Source: Suillus spraguei
Taxonomy: Eukaryota > Basidiomycota > Agaricomycetes > Boletales > Suillaceae
Length of the DNA stretch: 27,318 nt
Reading direction: 5' to 3'
NCBI GenBank assembly: GCA_016800925.1
Contig: JABCPU010000768.1
Coordinates: 1 to 27,318 of the forward strand
Shown: in pieces, positions 18,655 through 27,318 of the stretch
Numbering within the stretch: position 1 is the stretch's first letter
Layout of the letters: every line of letters begins with the position of its first letter
The notes under the pieces: generated by a model
Databases searched by the model: none
Told to the model about the DNA's origin: nothing
What the model saw: only the letters and a program-made list of their open reading frames with translations
Translations under genes and position numbers: made by a program

Positions 18655-19130
18655 TGTTACAGTTGTACGTACCCCTATTCATTTTCCCCTTTGTTTCCTT
18701 TCTTGTATGATGTGTCACATGACTCTGACTCATATGCTCAACGCATCTGTGCAACACATGCTTTCCTTATTAGGATACGCAGTTACGATCTCACGGTTAC
18801 TTGGTCTGTGCGCACATATTGGTCTATTTAAGCACAGTGTACTTGTAGTAGATTCTTTACTTTAATCTTACTGGGTTTTACCTGGAATCTCCTTCGCTTA
18901 GGTCTCCAACCTAAGTCGTCTTGAATTGTCTCTAAGTCTAAGCACTCCTTAGCCTTAGTCTCTATTCTCGCAGAACCTCTTGGACTTGTCCTTGAGGCCA
19001 GACCCTTGATCGTACTCGGAACGCGTTCCTTGTACTTTCACCTTGTCCTCTTCTGGACATTGTAAGAACTTCCCAGCAGACCGTCTGTGTCTTTTCACTG
19101 TCGCTGGTGATGCCACCCCAGTTCGTAACA
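18655..19130 (+). repeat. Element C 5' LTR, 476 bp
   Basis: It runs from TGTTACAGTTG to CCAGTTCGTAACA. The TATA-like TATTTAAG lies at 18825-18832. A hairpin CTTAGGT-CTCCA-ACCTAAG sits at 18897-18915 and is conserved in B. The U3 part contains a tandem GACTCTGACTCATATG stretch. Start and end agree with the second LTR and with the target duplication. Confidence 0.93.
18825..18832 (+). promoter_or_regulatory. TATA-like box of the LTR promoter
   Basis: TATTTAAG is present in both LTRs of C and in the LTR of B. The conserved ACTTTAATCTT (18859-18869) begins 34 bases downstream, the distance at which a transcript start would be expected. This sets the likely U3/R border. Confidence 0.55.
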
Positions 19131-19312
19131 AAATATTAAAGTCTACCTGATCGTCGACTATCCAGTCTTCGACCCTGAACCCTGAACTAGCGTACGCGTA
19201 CGCTGAGCAGATTGTCAAGAGAAGCCCTCTGACAGAAGACAAGCCCTAACGGACAGCAAGACAGCGCGTGTAGGCACCGAGAAAGTATAACTCATCAGAC
19301 GAATCATCAACC
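19131..19312 (+). promoter_or_regulatory. Element C leader with candidate self-priming site and palindrome
   Basis: No tRNA-like TGG primer site follows the LTR. Instead 19132-19142 (AATATTAAAGT) is complementary at 10 of 11 positions to 18859-18869 at the expected 5' end of the transcript, the arrangement known from Tf1-type self-priming elements. A perfect 16-bp palindrome AGCGTACGCGTACGCT lies at 19189-19204 and could serve in RNA dimer formation, which is only a guess. The leader aligns with that of copy A except for the part around the palindrome, which A lacks. Confidence 0.5.
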
Positions 19313-20083
19313 ATGACGACCAAAGAATTTGAATACAAGATTGGTCAACCAAAAGGTTTTGATGGAGATCGCGATAACTCTCGCGAGTTTATCCAGTCGT
19401 GCAACTTGCACTTTGACATCAATGAAAAGCTCTATACCACCGACAAGCAGAAGATCATCTTCATAACATCCTTCATGACCGAGAAGAATGCCAAATCTTG
19501 GAAGGAACAGTTCCTTGACCATGCCCAATCAACTGACACCTCTGGACAAAAAGTTGGTTATGGAACCATGGTGGATTTTATGAAAAGTTTTAAAGAAGCC
19601 TTCGAGCCAGTGGATACTAAAGGAACCACACTCACGAAACTCAGGGATCTCAAACAAGGAACTGGAGATCTTCACACTTACATCGCTGATTTTGAGGCAC
19701 TTGCAGCCAAGGCTCATATCACTGATAATGCAACAAAGATCCAATTCTTCCAAGACGGCCTGAGTTGGGGTATCCTTACAAAGCTTTTCGCATTAGGAGA
19801 TGTCTCCGAAGTATTTCGAGACGTTGTGCTGCAATGCGTTTCCATTGACAATTCCTATCATCGCCTTCAAGCCATGAGGACACATCATGCTCCACAACAG
19901 AAGAAGAAGAACTATGGAAATGCACGGTACATTCTGAACTGTGACTCTAACACAATGGTCGTAGATCGAATCGCCGATACGGAGAGATCTGAATGCATGA
20001 AGAAGGGACAATGCTTCGGATGCAAGAAGACAGGACACCGTATTCATAACTGTCCCGATAGAAAGAAGAAGACCCCGCTCTGA
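19313..20083 (+). CDS. gag: Element C Gag, 256 aa to a premature TGA
   Basis: Gag precursor with helical capsid region (EFIQSCNLHFDINEKLYTT, KSWKEQFLDHAQ, DLHTYIADFEALAAKAHI) and one complete CCHC knuckle near residue 240, CFGCKKTGHRIHNC, followed by PDRKKKTPL. The frame ends at TGA 20081-20083. The same frame continues beyond it with QTEVKEEDEDEETVRRIVED to TAA 20147-20149, where copy A has CAT and TAC, so both stops look secondary. Without them the frame would reach TAA 20195-20197, inside the candidate intron. The ATG is the first in frame and matches that of copy A. Gag forms the virus-like particle that packages the element RNA. Confidence 0.88.
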   Translation: MTTKEFEYKIGQPKGFDGDRDNSREFIQSCNLHFDINEKLYTTDKQKIIFITSFMTEKNAKSWKEQFLDHAQSTDTSGQKVGYGTMVDFMKSFKEAFEPVDTKGTTLTKLRDLKQGTGDLHTYIADFEALAAKAHITDNATKIQFFQDGLSWGILTKLFALGDVSEVFRDVVLQCVSIDNSYHRLQAMRTHHAPQQKKKNYGNARYILNCDSNTMVVDRIADTERSECMKKGQCFGCKKTGHRIHNCPDRKKKTPL

Positions 20084-20171
20084 CAAACCGAAGTCAAAGA
20101 AGAAGATGAAGACGAAGAAACCGTGAGGCGGATTGTCGAGGATTTTTAACTTGGAGAAACAAAGATTCGAT

Positions 20172-20215
20172 GTATGTTTCTCCTAATGTATTACTAAGAC
20201 TTGTACGTGCTGTAG
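20172..20215 (+). other. Candidate 44-nt intron at gag-pol junction, element C
   Basis: Donor GTATGT, branch-like TACTAAGAC, acceptor CTGTAG; conserved in length and sequence with copy A. The gag-frame stop TAA (20195-20197) is part of the branch motif, so splicing would remove the gag stop. Because 44 is not a multiple of three and both copies have indels downstream, the reading frame after splicing cannot be confirmed here. Confidence 0.45.
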
Positions 20216-20760
20216 GTGAAAGAAAAGAACTTCGGTCCCTATCACCCTTCACTCGATACTCGCTTGAAATACGTCGACACCACCGCCGTCATCGATTCAG
20301 GAGCGGCGGGAACATTCATTTCCGAAGAGTTTGTGAAACTCCATCAAATCACACGACGAAAACTCAAAACACCGTTTCGAGTTACTACAGCGGATGGAAC
20401 TCTTATCAAAGGAGGACCAATCACACACTACTGTCTCCTAGTGTCAAGATTGATGAACGAACCATGTATGGAAAATTCAATATCACCAAATTAGGACGAA
20501 GAGATCAAATCCTTTTGGGAATTCCATGGTTACGAGCAATGAACCCAAGTATAGATTGGGCTGCTGAAACACTTGTCCTTCCCCAAACAACGAAATCGGA
20601 TGAAATCGAAATCGATATAGATACGGATCGGAAGAAGAACGGATTGCCCCAGCTCTTCAATCATCACCTAAGAAATGGCAACATTCTCAACTTCCACATC
20701 CCTTGTACTCCTCTGATCTCTAAAATCCTGAACCAGAAGTACAAATGCCATGTACTATAG
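20216..20760 (+). pseudogene. Element C aspartic protease, frameshifted
   Basis: The active site VIDSGAAGTFISEEFVKLH (Asp codon 20294-20296) lies in the same frame as gag. Near 20430 one base is missing relative to what a continuous frame would need, and the protein continues in the next frame with VKIDERTMYGKFNITKL, then QILLGIPWLRAMNPSIDWA, the usual C-terminal part of gypsy proteases. The frame remains open to 20758-20760. Two CGA codons here (RR in HQITRRKL) are the ones mutated to TGA in copy A. The enzyme would process Gag and Pol. Confidence 0.8.
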
Positions 20761-22230
20761 ACCTACTCCCCGTGTACAACTACCACGAGCAGTATCACCG
20801 ATTCCCCGCGCTGAGAAGCGCAAGAATGAATCCGAACCGAGCATCGGGCTGGACAAGAACCTATTGAGCAACGGCCAATAGAAGAACAGAAGCATGGAAA
20901 AAGAAAAGCCGAAGAAGAGATCCCCGGACGAGATACCAACGTACCGAAATTATCCAAGTTCTATGTTCCCCCAAAAACTCTGTCAGCTTCAATCAAGAAA
21001 TCCCCGATAATGAAGAACCCGTGCCCTCGTTGATCCCAACAGAGGATGATGACCAATTCAACACTATGCAAGATGTCTGGCACGCACCAGAAGTACGAGA
21101 AATTTCCTCTTACGAACTAGGTGATGGAGAATTTCTAGTGGAATATGACACCATGGAGTTAGCATGAGAATCATCGAAGAAGTATCCATGGATACACCCT
21201 CTACACATGATGGAACTTCTCGATTGAACAGCTCTCCAACTATTCCCATCCCTCCCTCCAAATACAGTAAAAGGCTCAGGAATTCGCCACGGAGAAAAGG
21301 AAGAAAAAGAAATCCTTCGAAGAATTGGTCCCGGACTATTGCACGACTTGCAGACGTCTTTGCTAAAGACGGATTGAACAAACTACCCCCGAACGCCCTG
21401 GTATTGATCATCGATCGATACTAAACCCGGTTTATTCCCGCACGTCTAAGGTTTACCCGCTTCGGAAAAAGAACGCGCTGCTGTCAAAACGTTTATCGAC
21501 GAAAACGTTGCGAAAGGTTTATCTCAGAATCGAAGTCACCCCAAGCCAGTGGTTCTTCTTCGTGGGAAAGAAGAGTGGAGAATTGCGTCCCTGTCAAGAT
21601 TATCGCTACATCAATGATTGGACAGTCAAGAACGCATACCGCTCCGCTTCCTATCTCCTTGTGCACGCCTTCATAACGCACAGTTCTTTACGAAAATGGA
21701 TATCCGGTCCGGTTATAACAATATTCGCATCCATCCTGATGATGGCTGGAAAGCTGCTTTTACACGGAATTTGGCCTTTTGAACGAACGTTATGTTCTTT
21801 GGCCTTGCAATTCCCCGGCAACTTTCCAAGCATACATGAATCGACCTTCCAGCAGGAAATCAATGAAGGATGGATGGTTATTTACATGGACGATATCCTG
21901 ATTTTCTCTACACATGGCAGAACACGCTGAACGAACCAGACGGGTTTTGATGAAAATACGAAAAGAACATCTGTTCTTAAAACCGGAGAAATGCACCTTT
22001 GATGCAGAAGAGTGGAATACCTCGGAATGATAATTCGCCCCGGACAAGTTGCTATGGATACCCAAAACCAAGGGAATCTCCGAATGGCCAGTCCGAAATC
22101 TGTAAAAGATGTTCGGGTCATTCTCGGCTTTTGCAACTTCTACCGCACGTTCATTTCCCACTATTCTGACATGCCCGACCTCTTATCGATTTAACAAAGA
22201 AAGATAAGGCCTTTGATTGGTCAACCGAAT
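20761..22230 (+). pseudogene. Element C reverse transcriptase, many frameshifts
   Basis: Linker pieces (KLSKFYVPPKTLS, MRIIEEVSMDTPSTHDGTSR) and RT pieces can be followed through all three frames. They include ADVFAKDGLNKLPP near 21350, WFFFVGKKSGELRPCQDYRY near 21560, IRSGYNNIRIHPDDGWKAAF near 21720, and YMDDILIFS with YMDD codons at 21883-21894. At least eight frame changes are visible between 20900 and 22230, mostly explained by one missing base against copy A (for example GCAGAAGAGTGG against GCAGAAGAAGTGG near 22007). The catalytic motif is kept, but no translation product could contain the whole domain. Confidence 0.8.
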
Positions 22231-22625
22231 GCATGGACACCTTCGAAGAATGAAACGACGCTTCACATCCCAACCGGTACTCCGTAACCCTGATCCTCCC
22301 GACAATTTGCTATTGCTACCGATGCTTCGCTCGTAGCAACTGGGGAGTTCTCTTGCAGACTGATGAGAATGGTGTTTATCACCCATGTGCATATCTCTCA
22401 CAGTCTTTGAACCCCGCAGAACGCAATTACCAGATCTTTGATCGGGAACTCCTTGCCGTAATCCGGGCATTGAACGAATGGCGTCATTATCTTGAAGGAA
22501 ACCACACCCGTCCTGGTATTCACCGACCACAAGAACCTTCTGTACTTTAGAAGTGCACAGAAGCTTACCCGTCGCCAAGCACGTTGGCAATTGATTTTGT
22601 CTATTATGACATTGAACTGCATCAC
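22231..22625 (+). pseudogene. Element C RNase H, frameshifted
   Basis: The C-terminal part of RNase H is in one open frame (22353-22550): [18 protein letters not shown], then [19 protein letters not shown] with the catalytic Glu, and [11 protein letters not shown]. The upstream TDASL Asp segment near 22320 and the downstream FTDHKNL segment near 22525 are in other frames. One G is missing in the run that should encode ATGGV near 22340. Confidence 0.75.
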
Positions 22626-22629
22626 GTTG

Positions 22630-23560
22630 CAGGTACTAAATTAGCAGTACCTGATGCACTATCCGCCGGCCCGACTATAACTCCGGCAAAGACGATAACG
22701 AGGACCAGACTCTCCTCCCTGACGCTCTATTCGTTCGTCTTATTGACACCGACTTGAAGGATGTTTGTCATCCTCTGACCCCCTCGACGACCCTGTCTTC
22801 AAAACAGCGTCTGATGCCCTTGATGGCGTGTGCCTTCCCCCTATGAAATCGGCACTCTCTGACTGGAAGATTGAGGAGAACGTCCTCTATTTTAAGAATC
22901 GTGCCTACATTCCACCGGCGCATCGTCCGATATCCTGAAAGGTATCATGATCATCCTACCGCGGGACATCCCGGTAGATTCAAAACTGAAGAACTCGTAA
23001 ACGAGAAGCCTGGTGGCCTGCCATGGGCTCCTATATTCGGAAATACGTTGAGGGTTGCGCCCTTTGTCAGCAAATGAAGGCGGATACACATCCCGTTCGA
23101 CCCCCACTTACCCCAATTCCCTCCTCTGCGACCCGTCCTTTCTCTCAGGTCTCTGTCGATCTTATCACTGACCTCCCTGTCTCTGGGGCTTTGACAGTAT
23201 CATGGTGTGGTAGACCATGGCCTTATGAAGGGGGTAATTATTACTTCCTTGTTTGAAAACCATCACCTCCGAAGGCTTGCTAAACTATTTTGAAACATGT
23301 CTACCGAAGTTTGGACTCCATGACAAAGTATCTCAGATCGAGGTCCGCAGTTCCTATCGCTTCTCAAAGAGCTGCCGCTTCTCGACTAGTCATGCCCATC
23401 TACGCTTATCACCCTCAGACGATGGTCAAACTGAAAGGCTTAATCAAGAACTTGAAACATCTCGATCTATTGTCGCAACAACCCGGAAGATTGGGTAAAA
23501 CATCTACCAATCGCCGAATTCGTCCACAACCACCGAAAACATGATGCAAGGATGCATCAC
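22630..23560 (+). pseudogene. Element C integrase, zinc domain and core, frameshifted
   Basis: The HHCC zinc domain appears as YHDHPTAGHPGRFKTEEL and, in another frame, YVEGCALCQQMK near 23050. The core begins with [19 protein letters not shown] (first catalytic Asp near 23157). The SDRG segment near 23335 and the [11 protein letters not shown] segment with the catalytic Glu near 23430 are in different frames, and the sequence between is shorter than in B. The intact spacing is seen better in element B. Confidence 0.78.
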
Positions 23561-23689
23561 CCTCTATCTGATGATGGGATATGAACACGCGCCATCCCTC
23601 ACTTATCCCTGATTCATCCGTCCCGCAGCAGAAGATCGAGTAGATCCCTGCAGAAGATAAGAGAAGAAGCAATCGCCTGCCATAGTATG

Positions 23690-24157
23690 CAATGCAAACG
23701 ATGGCTGAACGATCCCGAGGAGATAAGTACATTCCATGGAAGATCGAGATAAGGTTGGCTATCTGCCACAATCTTAGACTCAAACTTCCATCGAGGAAAC
23801 TTGCGCCAAAGCGATATGGACCTTTCCCGATCATCGATGTCTTATCCCATCACGTTCACACTCAAACTCCCTCCACAGTGGAAAATTCATCCCACGTTCC
23901 ACGCTTCTGTCTTATCGTCCTATAGCGAAACAGACGTACACGGTCCGAACTTCCCTGAACCACCACCTGACATCATCGAAGAAGAAGAAGAATATGAAAT
24001 AGAAGCAATTCTTTCTCACAAAGGAACCGGCACTCGCCGACGCTATCTCGTTTCTTGGAAAGGATATTCATCGGGAGATAACGAATGGCTCCCAGAAAAG
24101 AACTTGAAGAACTCCGCTCGAATCTTGAATGCTTATAAGAAGCAACACGCCCTCTGA
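23690..24157 (+). pseudogene. Element C integrase GPY/F module and chromodomain
   Basis: The GPY/F motif (KRYGPFPI) is encoded near 23810 across a frame change. From 23801 one open frame to TGA 24155-24157 covers ITFTLKLPPQWKIHPTFHAS, an acidic IIEEEEEYEIEAI and the chromodomain with YLVSWKGYSSGDNEWLPEKN. Chromodomains at the integrase C-terminus define the chromovirus branch and are thought to direct insertion to chromatin with histone H3K9 methylation. The chromodomain itself is complete here. Confidence 0.88.
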
Positions 24158-24210
24158 TTATCCTTCAGTCAATCAACTCGCACTAGCACTTGATCAACTA
24201 CCACCATGAA

Positions 24211-25646
24211 ATGTCTTTCCCCACTGCCTACATCACCCCCGTCACCATTGCCAACAATGACTCCGACTCTGATGCTGAACACTATGGATCCCTTACCACG
24301 AAATCGACAACACTCCTACATCGAAGCCGCCCTTCTATGTGAAGGACACGCCCTTGAAATTGAAAGAATCCTCACAGAAAAGGGTGCCTTTGGCCTCCTC
24401 CTCGTCAACATTATCCGTACCACTGCCCTCATCGAACCACAGCCAATGAAACCACAGACATACTATCGTCAACGCTTCTACATCTTCAAAAACGCATTCG
24501 TTCTTATGCTATGTTGCTGCTTCCCGGTTCTTTTAAAAGCGATGTTGAAGAAGCTATTCACATCGTGGCCGAACGTCGAGCAGTGTTGCTCGACCTCCCT
24601 CTCCGCAGGAAGATACGCCACTTCCTATTCCAGCACCCCTGCTTCGCGCATGTATTCTAGTGTTGACGCCCTTGCTGGCTTATGCACTGCTGTCCAAGAG
24701 ATCGGGCAGCTCACCAATGCAGTCGTCGAAACCATCCAGCAATCAGTCGCTGAAACCAGAGCAGCCAGAAACTTAGTCGAAGAAGCCATCACTGATTTGC
24801 AACAAACACAAGCCGACCTCGCTTCTCCCCGAACCCCATCTCCATCGAACAACGACTTCATCGTCTCCATCGTAGTCTCTCATGACCATCCTGCATGGTT
24901 ATACGAGCCCTGTACAGAGAACAGTGTGAAGCTGCAAAAAGTTAGGAATTCCGTAGCTGAATTAATAGCACTAGGTCCTCGTCTTCGCGACCTTCACATT
25001 CATCCTCCCATGTCTATCCGTCATCATTTGGTCCAATGGATCCTGTCTCGCCAGTCTTAGTAAAAGACTTCGGCATCACTCCCCTTCTCCTCTAACGAAC
25101 TTCTTGCGGTTGCTGAACGAGGGACTACTCCGACCTCCCCACCTCCGCGTACACGCTAACCAGTAAACAACAAGCACAGCTTCGACGCGATAATAACCTT
25201 GCCTTAAAACGCATGACACAAAGAAAGGGAAGAAGCGTGCAGATCCACTAGTCCTCCACCCATTATCTCACCATCACCATTACGCATGTCCACTCTAACA
25301 CTGACGAAAACATGAAATGCCGAATCTGTGGCATCACGGACATAGGCAAAAGAATTGTCCTGACTATCAGTGCCAAATTGCCTGCGACACGCTCCTACCC
25401 ATCTATCCATTTATTGCCCTCAGCGTCGTGGGAACCTCCGTTTACGCTTACCTGGAAGGACGATGGATTTTATGATGCACTGCGTAGGTGGGAACAGTAT
25501 CTTATTAACCGTCGACGACGAAAAGAAGGTCGACGGGCAAGAACTGTAGCAGAGGAGGAAGCGGCTTATATGCTAGGAGGATGCCGCTGATGAAGACGTC
25601 GCAACTATGACGACTATGATCCCGTCTATGACGACAATAGAGATGT
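24211..25646 (+). pseudogene. Element C third ORF (ORF3), CCHC protein, frameshifted
   Basis: This counterpart of ORF3 in B begins 53 bp after the chromodomain stop at ATG 24211 (MSFPTAYITPVTIANND); an overlapping ATG at 24206 opens the frame that continues to 25060. Same order as in B: EAALLCEGHALEIERILTE, RMYSSVDALAGLCTAVQEI-like segment, LTNAVVETIQQSVAETRAAR, DHPAWLYEPC, LGPRLRDLHIHPP, then after frame breaks MKCRICGI (knuckle start at 25312, later ligands scrambled) and PFTLTWKDDGFYDALRRWEQ. Length is about 475 codons if continuous. Presence in two independent insertions at the same place shows that it belongs to the element. No similarity to envelope, such as signal peptide or transmembrane pair, is visible. 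Confidence 0.68.
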
Positions 25647-25647
25647 T

Positions 25648-25684
25648 TGAAAGTCGGTGACTTTCACCATGTAATAGGGGGTAA
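25648..25684 (+). promoter_or_regulatory. Element C hairpin and polypurine tract
   Basis: 25648-25666 is a perfect inverted repeat with 8-base arms (TGAAAGTC, GACTTTCA) and loop GGT. Then follows ATAGGGGGTAA directly before the 3' LTR, the likely plus-strand primer. Two arm positions differ from B on both sides of the stem, keeping pairing. Confidence 0.6.
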
Positions 25685-26156
25685 TGTTACAGTTGTACGT
25701 GCCCCTATTCATTTTCCCTTTGTTTCCTTACTTGTATATTGTCACATGACTCTGACTCATATGCTCAACGCATCTGTACAACACATGCCTTCCTTATTAG
25801 GATACGCAGTTACATTCTCACGGTTACTTGGTCTGTGCGCACATATTGGCCTATTTAAGCACAGTGTACTTGTAGTAGATTCTTACTTTAATCTTACTGG
25901 GTTTTACCTGGAATCTCCTTCGCTTAGGTCTCCAACCTAAGTCGTCTTGAATCGTCTCTAAGTCTAAGCACTCCTTAGCCTTAGTCTCTATTCTCGCAGA
26001 ACCTCTTAGACTTGTCTTGAGGCCAGACCCTTGATCGTACTCGGAACGCGTTCCTTGTACTTTCACCTTGTCCTCTTCTGGACATTGTAAGAACTTCCCA
26101 GCAGACCGTCTGTGTCTTTTCACTGTCGCTGGTGATGCCACCCCAGTTCGTTAACA
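25685..26156 (+). repeat. Element C 3' LTR, 472 bp
   Basis: It starts with TGTTACAGTTGTACG and ends CCAGTTCGTTAACA, with one extra T in the terminal repeat compared with the 5' LTR. Differences from the 5' LTR by hand count are about 10 substitutions and 5 small indels. The target duplication ACGAA follows at 26157-26161. Confidence 0.93.
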
Positions 26157-26161
26157 ACGAA
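26157..26161 (+). repeat. Target site duplication of C, right copy (ACGAA)
   Basis: Second copy of the five bases found at 18650-18654; see there. Confidence 0.9.
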
Positions 26162-26714
26162 TGCTGGTTCCTTTGTGAGAAAGAATTTCTTCTACTTCAT
26201 ATTCTTCTTCTTCTTCGATGATGTCAGGTGGTGGTTCGGGGAAGTTCGGGCCATGTACGTCTGTTTCGCTATAGGACAATAAGACCGAAGCATGGAACGT
26301 GGGGTGGATCTTCCATTGCTGAGGAAGTTTGAGTGTAAATGTGATTGGCGACAGAACTGCAATAATAGGGAACGGTCCATATCGTTTTGGTGCGAGCTTC
26401 CGTGAGGGGAGTTTTAGTCTAAGATTAGCTGCTGACAGCCAGACCTTGTCTCCGATCTTCCATGGAGTGTACTTCTTTCCTCGGATCGTTCGGCCATTGT
26501 TTGCATCGCAATATTGTGACAGGCGATTGCTTCTTCTCTTATCTTTTGCAGAGATTGTACTCGATCTTCTGCTGCGGGGACAGATGAGTTGGGGATCAGA
26601 TGAGGGATGGCGCGTGGTTCGTATCCCATCATTAGGTAAAAGGGTGATGCATTCCTTGCATCGTGTTTTCGGTGGTTGTGGACAAATTCGGCGATTGGTA
26701 GGTGTTCTATCCAA
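26157..26714 (-). pseudogene. Element B integrase C-terminus: GPY/F and chromodomain N-terminal half
   Basis: The reading contains the VWLSAANLRLKLPSRKLAPK segment, then KRYGPFPII (GPY/F), WKIHPTFHASVL, PNFPEPPPDIIEEEEEYEVE and ILSHKGTSIR, where the LTR of C interrupts. A frame break near 26500 separates this from the upstream integrase region, whose other frame reads MMGYEPRAIPHLIPN and EAIACHNIAMQTMAERS. Joining to 18654 restores a complete chromodomain reading without any extra base. Confidence 0.88.
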
Positions 26715-26716
26715 TC

Positions 26717-27272
26717 TTAAGGGTTATTGCAACAATAGATGCGCAGGTATGTTTCTAGCTCTTGATTGAGTCGCTCTGTTTGACCATTGGTCTGAGGATG
26801 ATATGCTGTGGATGGGGCGATGACGTAGTCAAGAAGTTGGGCAAGTTCTTTTGAGAAACGAGAGAGGAACTGTGGACCACGATCTGAGATGACTTTGTCG
26901 TGGAGTCCAAATCGGCGATAGACATTTTTCAGGAATAACTTGGCAACACCTTCTGAGGTGATGGTTTTCAAACAAGGGATAATAATTACCCCCTTCATAA
27001 GGCCATGGTCTACCATGACCATGATACTGTCAAAGCCCCCAGAGATGGAAGGTCAGTGATAAGATCGACGGAAACCTGAGAAAAAAGTTGAGTTGCAGAT
27101 GAGGGGATCGGAGTAAGCGGAGGTTGAACAGGATGTTTTTCATTTGCTGACAAAGGGCGCAACCCTCTACGTATTTCTGAATATAAGAGCCCATAGCGGG
27201 CCACCAGGCTTCTCGTTTCACGAGTTCTTCAGTTTTTGAATCTACCGGGATGTCCCACAGTAGCATGATCAT
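26717..27272 (-). pseudogene. Element B integrase zinc domain and catalytic core
   Basis: The zinc domain shows VGHP, KTEELVKREAWWPAMGSY and YVEGCALCQQM (27272-27030). After a frame change the core reads [19 protein letters not shown] and then, from 27022, [18 protein letters not shown] up to [11 protein letters not shown]. From the Asp of SDRG to the Glu of QTE there are exactly 35 residues, the D-35-E spacing of retroviral-type integrases. The enzyme inserts the cDNA into host DNA. Frame breaks near 27035 and 27200 inactivate this copy. Confidence 0.87.
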
Positions 27273-27318
27273 GATACCTTTTCAAAATATTGGGACGATG
27301 TGCCGGTGGAATGTAGGC

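Larger units (their letters stand above)
18655..26156 (+). mobile_element. Ty3/gypsy chromovirus element C, full length with two LTRs
   Basis: The 7.5-kb element has LTRs of 476 and 472 bp, a 5-bp target duplication, leader, gag, protease, RT, RNase H, integrase, GPY/F, chromodomain, a third ORF and a polypurine tract in order. By hand alignment the LTRs differ by about 10 substitutions and 5 small indels. The internal region, in contrast, has many one-base frame breaks from protease onward, so it cannot be autonomous as written. It is inserted antiparallel into element B of the same family. Confidence 0.95.
26157..27318 (-). mobile_element. Gypsy element B, pol part, runs off the window
   Basis: The minus strand from the right edge carries integrase, GPY/F module and the N-terminal half of the chromodomain, cut by element C at 26156/26157. 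The chromodomain continues at 18654 on the far side of C. Upstream parts of B (RNase H, RT, gag, 5' LTR) must lie to the right of this window. Confidence 0.9.

Noticed and set aside
18530..18757. 75-codon frame with chromodomain end
   Set aside because: The first half is LTR sequence of C read backwards; only 18530-18654 is chromodomain of B.
24206..25060. Third ORF as an envelope gene
   Set aside because: It sits in the env position but shows no signal peptide, furin-type site or membrane anchor, and its C-terminal part has CCHC knuckles.

Overview
The window looks like a repeat-dominated, heterochromatin-like piece of a fungal genome, most likely a basidiomycete (Agaricomycetes). The signs are about 50-nt introns with GTRNGT donors and CTAAY branch points, a transposase N-terminus of the KDZ (Kyakuja/Dileera/Zisupton) type, and at least three copies of one chromodomain-bearing Ty3/gypsy element. 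I see no intact host housekeeping gene, no RNA gene and no bacterial feature.

Layout. 1-1.5 kb: a decayed multi-exon KDZ-type transposase fragment (+). 1.57-8.88 kb: a block organised as nested inverted repeats. Outer arms are G-rich minisatellites in opposite orientation (1.6-2.2 and 8.4-8.9 kb). Inside the left arm is a 78-90 bp satellite field (2.3-4.3 kb). Then come two inverted arrays of six ~150-196 bp units each (4.3-5.2 and 6.65-7.85 kb), an imperfect palindrome of two ~350 bp arms, and a ~450 bp central loop with a 91-codon open frame. This resembles a fold-back transposon. 8.9-12.8 kb: gypsy copy A (-), truncated at both ends, no LTR. 12.8-13.3 kb: a two-exon gene fragment (-) fused to the leader of A. 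13.4-15.6 kb: unrecognised, partly broken multi-exon gene material (+). 15.96-16.24 kb: a short GCGGTAAA-type minisatellite.

16.5-27.3 kb is a nested pair. Element B (-) begins with its 3' LTR at 16498 and runs off the right edge. Element C (+, 18655-26156, two LTRs, 5-bp target duplication ACGAA) has inserted into the chromodomain codons of B. Removing C and one ACGAA rejoins B in frame.

The family order is LTR - leader with a candidate self-priming site - gag (CCHC knuckle) - a conserved 44-nt intron-like stretch - protease - RT - RNase H - integrase (HHCC, D-35-E, GPY/F) - chromodomain - a separate third ORF with C-terminal CCHC knuckles - a conserved hairpin - polypurine tract - LTR. All copies are broken. 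A (and the KDZ remnant) decays largely by CGA-to-TGA changes, while C shows many single-base indels. Coordinates of domain edges in broken frames are approximate, read by eye.
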